A stretch of DNA of 5,748 bases from the NCBI GenBank assembly GCA_028286165.1, contig JAPYMU010000032.1, forward strand, positions 1 to 5,748. The letters are read 5' to 3'. How positions within the stretch are numbered: the stretch's first letter is position 1; each line of letters begins with the position of its first letter. The position numbers and the translations under genes are program-made. This document shows, one piece after another, positions 1 through 5,748 of this stretch. Below the pieces are notes generated by a model that was given only the letters and a program-made list of their open reading frames with translations, had not been told where the DNA came from and ran no database searches. The DNA is from Spongiicolonus versatilis. Lineage in GTDB: Bacteria > Pseudomonadota > Gammaproteobacteria > Arenicellales > Spongiicolonaceae.

Positions 1-59
1 TGGGCATGGCGTATCTCCGGCATTTTATACTGCAAGGCGAAAACAATTCAGCGGGGCAG
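1..59. other. Region downstream of dppF, nothing convincing
   Basis: After the dppF stop there is no stable stem followed by a T-run on the minus strand, so transcription may continue beyond the window. A minus-strand ATG at 21-23 could open a further gene (MPEIRHA and then off the edge), but it lacks a Shine-Dalgarno and only seven codons are visible, so it is not called. Confidence 0.3.
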
Positions 60-1072
<1,013 letters not shown>

Positions 1073-1076
<4 letters not shown>

Positions 1077-2050
1077 GGCTGCGACTCCGGCGGCGGCAGC
1101 GGGAAGTGGCAGCGGGCAAAGCCCAGTTCCGCCGCCGAGGGTGAGGGCGCGCGCTGCCGGCACAAATCCTCGGCGCGGCCGCAGCGGGGATGAAACAGGC
1201 AGCCGCCCGGCCGGTCCAACTGCCCCGGCACCACGCCGGGAATGGACGGCAGGCGGCGGCCGCGGTGGCGTCCGGGCAGCGCATCCAGCAGCGCTTTGGT
1301 GTACGGATGGCGCGGGGCGCGGAACAGTTGCCGCACATTCTGGCTTTCCACCTGCTGGCCGGCGTATTGCACCACCACCCGCTGCGCGGTCTCCGCCACC
1401 ACGCCCATGTCGTGGGTGATCAGCACCAGCGCCATGCCGGACTCCTCCTGCAGGCGGCCCAGCAACTCCAGAATCTGCGCCTGAATGGTCACATCCAGGG
1501 CGGTGGTCGGCTCATCGGCGATCAGCAACTTGGGCCGGCAGGCGATGGCCATGGCGATGCTCACCCGCTGGTTCATGCCGCCGGAGAGTTGGTGGGGGTA
1601 GGCGGCCAGGCGCGCCTCGGGCTCGGGAATGCCCACCTGGGCCAGCAGGCGGGCGGCGTGCCGGCGGCGCTCGGCGCGGCGTTCTTTGGTGTGGGCGGCG
1701 AGGGTTTCGGTGAGTTGAAAACCGACGGTGAAGCACGGGTTCAGCGAGGTCATGGGTTCCTGAAATACCATCGCCATGTCGCGGCCGATAATTTCGCGGC
1801 GCGCGGCGGCGCCCAGCGTTTGCAGGTCGCGGCCGGCGAATTGCATGCGCTCGGCATGCACCGTCGCCGTCCACGGCAGCAGTCCCATCACTGCAAGCAT
1901 CGCCACCGACTTGCCGGATCCGGACTCGCCGACCACCGCCACCACTTCGCCATGTTCCACCGTCAAATCCACGCCTTCCACCGCGGTGAAGCCGCCGTGG
2001 GCGGTGGTGAAGGTCACGCTCAGGCCGCGAATGTCCAGCAGCGCGCTCAT
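1073..2050 (-). CDS. dppD: Dipeptide ABC transporter ATP-binding protein DppD, 325 aa
   Basis: One half of the heterodimeric ATPase that powers import; acts on the cytoplasmic face of DppBC. ABC motifs are all present: Walker A GESGSGKS (41-48), Q-loop FQEPMTSLNP (96-105, Gln97), signature LSGGMNQR (155-162), Walker B LLIADEP (175-181) with catalytic Glu180, D-loop ALD (184-186) and switch His213 in ITHDM. The C-terminal oligopeptide-transporter extension follows, with RHPYTKALL (247-255) and four cysteines at 284, 290, 297 and 314. These match the [4Fe-4S] ligands known in a DppD crystal structure. The true start is the ATG at 2050. It forms an ATGA overlap with the dppC stop; an upstream in-frame start at 2203 would add 51 residues that merely read through dppC out of frame. 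No strong ribosome site is seen, so re-initiation after dppC is likely. Length is normal for the family. Confidence 0.97.
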
Positions 2051-2946
2051 GACCGTTTCAGCCGCGGGTCCAGGGCGTCGCGCAGGCCGTCGCCCATGAG
2101 GTTGATGGACAGCACGGTGACCAGGATCATCAGCCCGGGAAACGTCACCACCCACCACGCGCGCAGAATGAGGTCGCGGGAGTCGGCGAGCAGCGTGCCC
2201 CACTCCGGCGTCGGCGGCTGCGCGCCCATGCCGAGGAAGCCGAGGGCGGCGGCATCCAGAATGGCGGTGGAGAAACTCAACGTGGCCTGCACGATCAGCG
2301 GCGCCATGCAGTTGGGCAGCACGGTGCTGAACATCAGGCGCGGCGTGCCGGCGCCGGCGACCCGGCTGGCAGTCACATACTCACGCGAACGTTCGGCAAG
2401 CACCGAGGCGCGGGTCAGGCGGACGAAGTGCGGCAGGATCACCACCGCCACCGCAATCATGGCGTTGCCCAGACTGGGCCCGAGGATCGCCACCAGCACC
2501 AGGGCCAGCAGCAGACTGGGGAAAGACAGGATGACGTCCATCACCCGCATGATGACGGTCTCCACCGCGCGGCCGGAAAAGCCGGCCACCAGGCCGAGCA
2601 GGACGCCGAAAGTGAGCGACAGCACCACGACAATGCAGCCAATCAGCAGCGAATACTGCGAACCGTGGATGAGTCGCGACAGCATGTCGCGGCCCACCGC
2701 GTCGGTGCCGAGGGGGAAGGTCCAACTGCCGCCGTCCTGCCACGCCGGCGGCTGCAGCAGGTGGTCGCGGAACTGCTCCACCGGCGAGTGGGGCGCGATG
2801 AAGTCGGCGAACACCGCGGTCAGCACCACCGCCAGCACCACCGCGAAACCGGCCACCGCGCCCCGGTTCTCGGAAAAGTAAAACCAGAACTCGCGCAACT
2901 CACGGCGCGCATCGGCGGTGGCGGTGAGGGTGGCGGTGGCGGACAT
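2047..2946 (-). CDS. dppC: Dipeptide ABC transporter permease DppC, 299 aa
   Basis: Second channel-forming permease, partner of DppB in the inner membrane. The cytoplasmic N-terminus leads to REFWFYFSENRGAVAGF (18-34), the N-terminal motif of OppC/DppC proteins, then a membrane segment at about 31-50. Next come a periplasmic stretch with HPLGTD-type FPLGTDAVGRDMLSRL (77-92) and hydrophobic segments near 98-122, 138-156, 160-175, 215-240 and 265-285. The EAA loop is EYVTASRVAGAG (189-200) with VLPNCMAPLIVQ (209-220). LGFLGMGAQPPTPEWG (235-250) and GDGLRDALDPR (285-295) are strongly conserved in DppC. Length is as in E. coli (300). The start ATG at 2946 lies 7 bases after the dppB stop, and the TGA stop of dppB overlaps the TGAGG ribosome site, so translation is probably coupled. 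Its own TGA overlaps the dppD ATG. Confidence 0.97.
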   Translation of the reverse strand: MSATATLTATADARRELREFWFYFSENRGAVAGFAVVLAVVLTAVFADFIAPHSPVEQFRDHLLQPPAWQDGGSWTFPLGTDAVGRDMLSRLIHGSQYSLLIGCIVVVLSLTFGVLLGLVAGFSGRAVETVIMRVMDVILSFPSLLLALVLVAILGPSLGNAMIAVAVVILPHFVRLTRASVLAERSREYVTASRVAGAGTPRLMFSTVLPNCMAPLIVQATLSFSTAILDAAALGFLGMGAQPPTPEWGTLLADSRDLILRAWWVVTFPGLMILVTVLSINLMGDGLRDALDPRLKRS

Positions 2947-2951
2947 GGCGG

Positions 2952-2956
2952 CCTCA
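2952..2956 (-). promoter_or_regulatory. dppC ribosome site overlapping the dppB stop
   Basis: TGAGG on the minus strand combines the TGA stop of dppB with a GAGG Shine-Dalgarno 5 bases before the dppC ATG. Ribosomes ending dppB are thus placed directly on the dppC start, which suggests translational coupling of the two permeases. Confidence 0.6.
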
Positions 2957-3964
2957 GTTGCGGTGGCGGATGCGCGGGTTGATTAAACCGTAGAGCAGGT
3001 CCACGATGAGGTTGACCAGCATGACGATGGCGGCAATCAGCAGCAGGCCGCCCTGCACCGAGGGGTAGTCGCGGCGGAAGATGGAGTCCACCATCCACTT
3101 GCCGATGCCGGGCCAGGAGAAAATGGTTTCGGTCAGCACCGCGCCGGCCATCAGCACGCCCACTTGCAGGCCGATCACCGTCACCACCGGGATGAGCGCG
3201 TTGCGCAGCGCGTGCAGGCCAATCACCCGCGACGCCGACAGGCCCTTGGCGCGGGCGGTGCGCACATAATCCTCGCCCAGCACCTCCAACATGGCCGAGC
3301 GCGTCTGCCGCGCAATCACCGCCATGGGAATGGTGCCGAGCACGATGGTGGGAAGAATCAGGTGCCCCAGGGCCGAGGTGAATGCGCCCGGTTCTCCGGA
3401 AAGCAGACTGTCAATCAGCATGAAGCCGGTGACCGGCTCAAAAAAATACAGCAGCGAAATCCTCCCCGACACCGGCGTCCACCCCAGCACGCCGGAAAAC
3501 AAAATAATCAGCAGCGGGCCCCACCAGAAGATGGGCATGGAGTAGCCGGCCAGCGACGATGCCATGACGGTGTGGTCAAAGGCCGAGCCCTGGCGCGTCG
3601 CCGCCAGAATGCCGAGGGGCAGGCCGAGCAGGATGGCGGCGGTGATGGCGCAGAACGACAACTCCAAAGTCGCCGGCAGCAGGGTGAAAAACTCGTGCAG
3701 CACCGGCTGCTTGGTGACGATGGAGACGCCGAGGTCGCCCTGAAACAGGCCGCCGAGGTAGCGCAGATACTGCTCCCACAGCGGGAGGTCCAGGCCCAGG
3801 CGGGCCAGCAACTCGGCGTGGCGCTCCGGGGAAATTCCCATCTCGCCGACCATGACCTCCACCGGGTCGCCGGGGATGAGGCGGACAAAAATAAAAGCGA
3901 CTACGGTGACGCCGAGAAACGTCGGCGCCAGCAGGCCGACGCGGGTGAGAAAAAATCGCAGCAT
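2954..3964 (-). CDS. dppB: Dipeptide ABC transporter permease DppB, 336 aa
   Basis: One of the two inner-membrane channel subunits; pairs with DppC. The sequence opens with a hydrophobic segment (about 9-30) ending in the IPGDP motif (30-34) typical of DppB/OppB permeases. It is followed by a periplasmic region with ISPERHAELLARLGLD (44-59) and further hydrophobic segments near 100-122, 134-160, 199-220, 258-282 and 304-327, so about six in all. The cytoplasmic EAA coupling loop, which contacts the ATPases, is clear: EDYVRTARAKG (231-241) followed by HALRNALIP (251-259). GYSMPIFWWG (140-149), TETIFSWPGIG (278-288) and the terminal INPRIRH are family signatures. Length agrees with E. coli DppB (339). 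The ATG at 3964 has only a weak GGTGA upstream, very close to the start, unlike the strong dppA site. This suggests lower translation than dppA. It lies 56 bases after dppA, across a hairpin, and 7 bases before dppC. Confidence 0.97.
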   Translation of the reverse strand: MLRFFLTRVGLLAPTFLGVTVVAFIFVRLIPGDPVEVMVGEMGISPERHAELLARLGLDLPLWEQYLRYLGGLFQGDLGVSIVTKQPVLHEFFTLLPATLELSFCAITAAILLGLPLGILAATRQGSAFDHTVMASSLAGYSMPIFWWGPLLIILFSGVLGWTPVSGRISLLYFFEPVTGFMLIDSLLSGEPGAFTSALGHLILPTIVLGTIPMAVIARQTRSAMLEVLGEDYVRTARAKGLSASRVIGLHALRNALIPVVTVIGLQVGVLMAGAVLTETIFSWPGIGKWMVDSIFRRDYPSVQGGLLLIAAIVMLVNLIVDLLYGLINPRIRHRN

Positions 3965-3980
3965 GAATCACCGCCGCCAC

Positions 3981-4004
3981 GGGCGGAAGTTTTAACTTCC
4001 GCCC
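3981..4004 (-). repeat. Strong hairpin between dppA and dppB
   Basis: GGGCGGAAGTT and AACTTCCGCCC are perfect 11-base arms separated by two bases; in RNA the innermost pair would open to give a loop of at least four. The stem can gain one more C-G pair at 3980/4005. It lies in the 56-base gap after the dppA stop. No run of U follows it in the transcript, so it is not a classic intrinsic terminator. A likelier role is protecting the 3' end of a dppA-only mRNA, or partial attenuation, as described for intergenic hairpins after binding-protein genes in other ABC operons. Confidence 0.7.
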
Positions 4005-4014
4005 GCGGCCGCGG
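4003..4014. repeat. Perfect 12-base GC palindrome after dppA
   Basis: CCGCGGCCGCGG is fully self-complementary and shares its first bases with the arm of the neighbouring hairpin, so the two folds compete slightly. It could be simple GC-rich sequence; no function is assigned. Confidence 0.4.
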
Positions 4015-4020
4015 CCGGCG

Positions 4021-5640
4021 TTACCTTAAATCAACACCGTAAAACAGGTGGCCGCCAAACGGGTCAATGCGGAAATCCACCACTTCCCGGCGTACCGGCT
4101 GAAACCACACCGAGTGCGCGATGGTGACCCACGGCGCCTGCTCCTTGAAAATCACCTGCGCCTGCTCATACAGCCGGGTGCGCACGGCGATGTCGGAAGT
4201 CTGCTTGGCCTCGCGCAGCAGGTCGTCGAACGGTTTGTAGCACCAGCGGGCGCGGTTGGCGCCGGTGGCGGCGTCGCAGCCGAGCAGCACGTAAAGAAAG
4301 TTGTCCGGGTCGCCGTTGTCGCCGGTCCAGCCGAGGAGCACGGTCTGGTGCTCACCCTCCTTGGAGCGCTTCAGGTATTCGCCCCATTCAAAACTGACAA
4401 TCTCGGCTTCCACGCCGACCTTGGCCCAGTCGGCCTGGATCAACTCGGCCATGCGCCGCGCGTTGGGGTTGTAGGGCCGCTGCACCGGCATCGCCCAGAT
4501 GTTGGTTTTAAGATTGGCGGCGCCGGCCTCGCGCAACAGTTGGCGCGCCCGCTGCGGGTCGTAGGGGTAATCCTGAATCGCCTCGTTGTACGACCAGATG
4601 GTGGGCGGGATTGGATTCTTCGCCGGCTTGCCGGCGCCCTGGAACACCACGTCAATAATGGCGCCCTTGTTCACCGCCATGTTCAACGCCTGCCGCACAC
4701 GCTTGTCGTCAAACGGTTTTTTCATGGTGTTGAAGGCGAGGTAGCCCACATTCAAACCTTCCTGCCGCAGCAGGTTGATTTCGGAATCGCTGTCCATGGC
4801 CTGCAGGTCGGCGGGGTTGGGATAGGGCATGACATGGCATTCGCCGGCTTTCAGTTTCTGGTAGCGCACCGACGAGTCCGGGGTGATCGCAAACACCAGG
4901 TTGTCAATGGGCGCCCGGCCGGCCCAGTAACCGGGGTGGGCCTTGTAGCGGATGACGGCGTCTTTCTGGTACGCGACCAACTGAAACGGGCCGGTGCCCA
5001 CCGGGTCAAGGTCAACCCGTTCCGGCGTGCCGGCTTTGAGCATGGCGGCGGCGTATTCGGCCGACAGAATGGAGGCGAAGTCCATGCCCAGGTTGGCGAT
5101 GAACGGCGCCTCGGGTTTGCTCAGCACAAAGCGCACGGTGTACGAGTCCACCCGCACGATGCGCGAAATCAAATCCGGCATGCCCATGCCGTTGAAGTAT
5201 TCGTAGGAGCCGCCGGAGACGTTGTGGTAGGGATGGTTTTTGTTCAACTGGCGGTTGAAACTGTAAATCACATCATCGGCGTTGAAGCTGCGGCCGGGGG
5301 TGAAGTTCTTCGTGGTGTGAAACTTGACGCCGCGCCGCAGTTTAAACGTGTATTCCAAACCGTCGTCGGAAACCGTCCACGACCGGGCCAGGGCCGGGGT
5401 GATGCGGGTGGAGCCGCGTTCAAACTCCACCAGGCGGTTGTAGATGTTGTTTGACGATGCGTCAAAGGTGGTGCCCGCCGTGTACAGCGCCGGATTAAAA
5501 CCTTCCGGACTGCCCTCGGAACAGTACACCAGGGTCTTGGCCTGGGCCGCGCCGCCGACGGCAAACGCCGCGACAACCAAGGCCAGGCTGAAACTTTTGC
5601 GCGCCACCGAAAAACGGCGCGGGTTATTTTGCGATTGCAT
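4021..5640 (-). CDS. dppA: Periplasmic dipeptide-binding protein DppA, 539 aa
   Basis: Solute-binding subunit (SBP_bac_5 family) of the dipeptide ABC transporter. It binds di- and tripeptides in the periplasm and delivers them to DppBC; in E. coli it also serves heme and 5-aminolevulinate uptake. A Sec signal peptide is visible: basic RRFSVARK at 8-15, hydrophobic core about 17-30, cleavage after AQA at 34, leaving a mature start KTLVYC. There is no lipobox. Four cysteines (40, 268, 455, 467; mature 6, 234, 421, 433) match the two disulfides of E. coli DppA. The segment WTGDNGDPDN (438-447) contains Asp441, equivalent to the E. coli aspartate that pairs with the peptide N-terminus. AMPVQRPYNPNARRMAE (383-399) is also typical of DppA. 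Mature length of 505 is close to E. coli (507). I chose the ATG at 5640 because a GGAGGAGG ribosome site lies 7 bases upstream and the signal peptide starts there; a GTG at 5709 in frame would run through the promoter. First gene of the operon. Opp, Mpp and Nik paralogues are less likely given these motifs. Confidence 0.97.
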   Translation of the reverse strand: MQSQNNPRRFSVARKSFSLALVVAAFAVGGAAQAKTLVYCSEGSPEGFNPALYTAGTTFDASSNNIYNRLVEFERGSTRITPALARSWTVSDDGLEYTFKLRRGVKFHTTKNFTPGRSFNADDVIYSFNRQLNKNHPYHNVSGGSYEYFNGMGMPDLISRIVRVDSYTVRFVLSKPEAPFIANLGMDFASILSAEYAAAMLKAGTPERVDLDPVGTGPFQLVAYQKDAVIRYKAHPGYWAGRAPIDNLVFAITPDSSVRYQKLKAGECHVMPYPNPADLQAMDSDSEINLLRQEGLNVGYLAFNTMKKPFDDKRVRQALNMAVNKGAIIDVVFQGAGKPAKNPIPPTIWSYNEAIQDYPYDPQRARQLLREAGAANLKTNIWAMPVQRPYNPNARRMAELIQADWAKVGVEAEIVSFEWGEYLKRSKEGEHQTVLLGWTGDNGDPDNFLYVLLGCDAATGANRARWCYKPFDDLLREAKQTSDIAVRTRLYEQAQVIFKEQAPWVTIAHSVWFQPVRREVVDFRIDPFGGHLFYGVDLR

Positions 5641-5647
5641 TGTGATT

Positions 5648-5655
5648 CCTCCTCC
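5648..5655 (-). promoter_or_regulatory. Strong Shine-Dalgarno of dppA
   Basis: Reads GGAGGAGG on the minus strand, 7 bases before the ATG at 5640. It is the strongest ribosome site in the window, decides the dppA start, and fits high expression of a periplasmic binding protein relative to its channel. Confidence 0.85.
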
Positions 5656-5656
5656 G

Positions 5657-5673
5657 GGCGCATTGCGGGCGCC
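5657..5673 (-). repeat. Short GC hairpin in the dppA leader
   Basis: GGCGC and GCGCC form perfect 5-base arms around a 7-base loop. In the transcript the stem ends one base before the Shine-Dalgarno, separating it from the C/A-rich repeat. It may insulate or modulate ribosome access. It is short and lies in GC-rich DNA, so significance is uncertain. Confidence 0.35.
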
Positions 5674-5689
5674 GGTTTGTTGGTTTGTT
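5674..5689 (-). repeat. Perfect tandem 8-mer, C/A-rich in the dppA leader
   Basis: Two exact adjacent copies of GGTTTGTT on the plus strand, so the transcript carries AACAAACC twice. It lies 34-49 bases upstream of the dppA ATG, near the predicted 5' end of the mRNA. C/A-rich leader elements of this kind are the known targets of the G/U-rich R1 region of the GcvB small RNA, which represses dppA in E. coli and Salmonella; they can also enhance translation. The repeat is directly seen, the function is inferred. Confidence 0.45.
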
Positions 5690-5703
5690 ATTTCGGAAAA
5701 TAA
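5688..5703. repeat. AT-rich inverted repeat over the -10 and predicted transcription start
   Basis: TTATTT and AAATAA form perfect 6-base arms around a 4-base centre (CGGA on the plus strand). The dyad covers part of the candidate -10 and the predicted start site, where a repressor operator would act. It matches no operator consensus that I recognise, and in an AT-rich patch such short arms can arise by chance. Confidence 0.4.
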
Positions 5704-5708
5704 TAGCA
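5700..5708 (-). promoter_or_regulatory. Candidate extended -10 promoter of the dpp operon
   Basis: Read on the minus strand, this is TGCTATTAT: a TGn extension plus a hexamer matching TATAAT at five of six positions, in a short AT-rich patch between GC-rich flanks. No good -35 hexamer lies 16-18 bases upstream, where the sequence is GC-rich, which is usual for extended -10 promoters. Transcription would begin near 5693, giving a leader of about 50 bases before dppA. This is inference from sequence alone; another sigma factor or an upstream promoter is possible. Confidence 0.4.
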
Positions 5709-5735
5709 CACTATGCCCGCCCGCCCCCTAAGCAA

Positions 5736-5748
5736 GGCGGCGACCGCC
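5736..5748. repeat. GC inverted repeat at the window edge
   Basis: GGCGG and CCGCC flank CGA, ending exactly at the last base, so the arms may continue outside. On the minus strand it is followed by TTGCTTA, a poor U-tract, so it might be the weak terminator of an upstream minus-strand gene. Equally it could be chance in GC-rich DNA. Confidence 0.2.

Noticed and set aside
1..23. Possible start of a further minus-strand gene (MPEIRHA...)
   Set aside because: Only seven codons are visible, with no Shine-Dalgarno; it cannot be told from chance.
1190..2881. 563-codon open frame on the plus strand
   Set aside because: It runs antisense through dppD and dppC, both of which have complete motif sets. 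Its product is low-complexity (His, Gln, Arg, Ala-rich) with no recognisable domain. Long antisense frames are expected in GC-rich coding DNA.
3164..4042. 292-codon open frame on the plus strand opposite dppB
   Set aside because: Product is mostly Gln, His, Arg and Gly with no fold signature; antisense shadow of a transmembrane gene.
4048..5454. 468-codon open frame on the plus strand opposite dppA
   Set aside because: Antisense to a confidently identified dppA; composition (Val, Gly, His-rich) and lack of motifs fit a shadow frame.
5268..5663. Leader ATG at 5661-5663 opening a 131-codon frame overlapping dppA
   Set aside because: It is out of frame with dppA, lies upstream of the Shine-Dalgarno inside the leader hairpin, has no ribosome site of its own, and its Arg/Trp-rich product is a frame shadow.
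5641..5709. Longer dppA start at a GTG (5709)
   Set aside because: It would add 23 residues before the signal peptide and overlap the candidate promoter; the ATG at 5640 has an excellent Shine-Dalgarno.
5728..5748. Possible tail of an upstream minus-strand gene ending in TAG at 5728-5730
   Set aside because: Only six codons precede the stop inside the window; no evidence distinguishes coding from non-coding.

Overview
The window holds one complete, conventional dipeptide ABC-transporter operon, dppABCDF, with every gene on the minus strand. Transcription therefore runs from high to low coordinates: dppA (periplasmic binding protein), dppB and dppC (inner-membrane permeases), dppD and dppF (ATPases). 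All five frames are intact and every recognisable catalytic, binding or structural motif is present. The sequence is GC-rich. The proteins look, from remembered family sequences, like the Dpp proteins of enterobacteria and other Gammaproteobacteria. Together with the Sec signal peptide on a soluble binding protein (no lipobox), this points to a Gram-negative, probably gammaproteobacterial host. Genus cannot be told from the sequence.

Layout in transcription order. Positions 5641-5748 hold the leader and promoter region: an extended -10 element, an AT-rich dyad over it, a tandem C/A-rich 8-mer, a short GC hairpin and a very strong Shine-Dalgarno before dppA. dppA is 4021-5640. A 56-base gap (3965-4020) carries a strong hairpin. 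dppB is 2954-3964, then 7 bases, then dppC 2047-2946. dppD (1073-2050) overlaps dppC by ATGA, and dppF (60-1076) overlaps dppD by ATGA. The last 59 bases (1-59) lie downstream of dppF and show no convincing terminator or gene.

How it works (family knowledge): DppA captures di- and tripeptides in the periplasm, and in E. coli also heme and 5-aminolevulinate. It docks on the DppB-DppC channel, and the DppD-DppF heterodimer hydrolyses ATP to drive import. Tight coupling of dppBCDF gives balanced membrane and ATPase subunits. The dppA-dppB gap with its hairpin, and the much stronger ribosome site of dppA, fit the usual excess of binding protein over channel.

I found no previously undescribed system. 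The points most worth a second look are regulatory: the dppA leader, where a C/A-rich repeat resembles targets of the GcvB small RNA, and the dppA-dppB hairpin. One protein oddity is a glycine-rich insertion in DppF.
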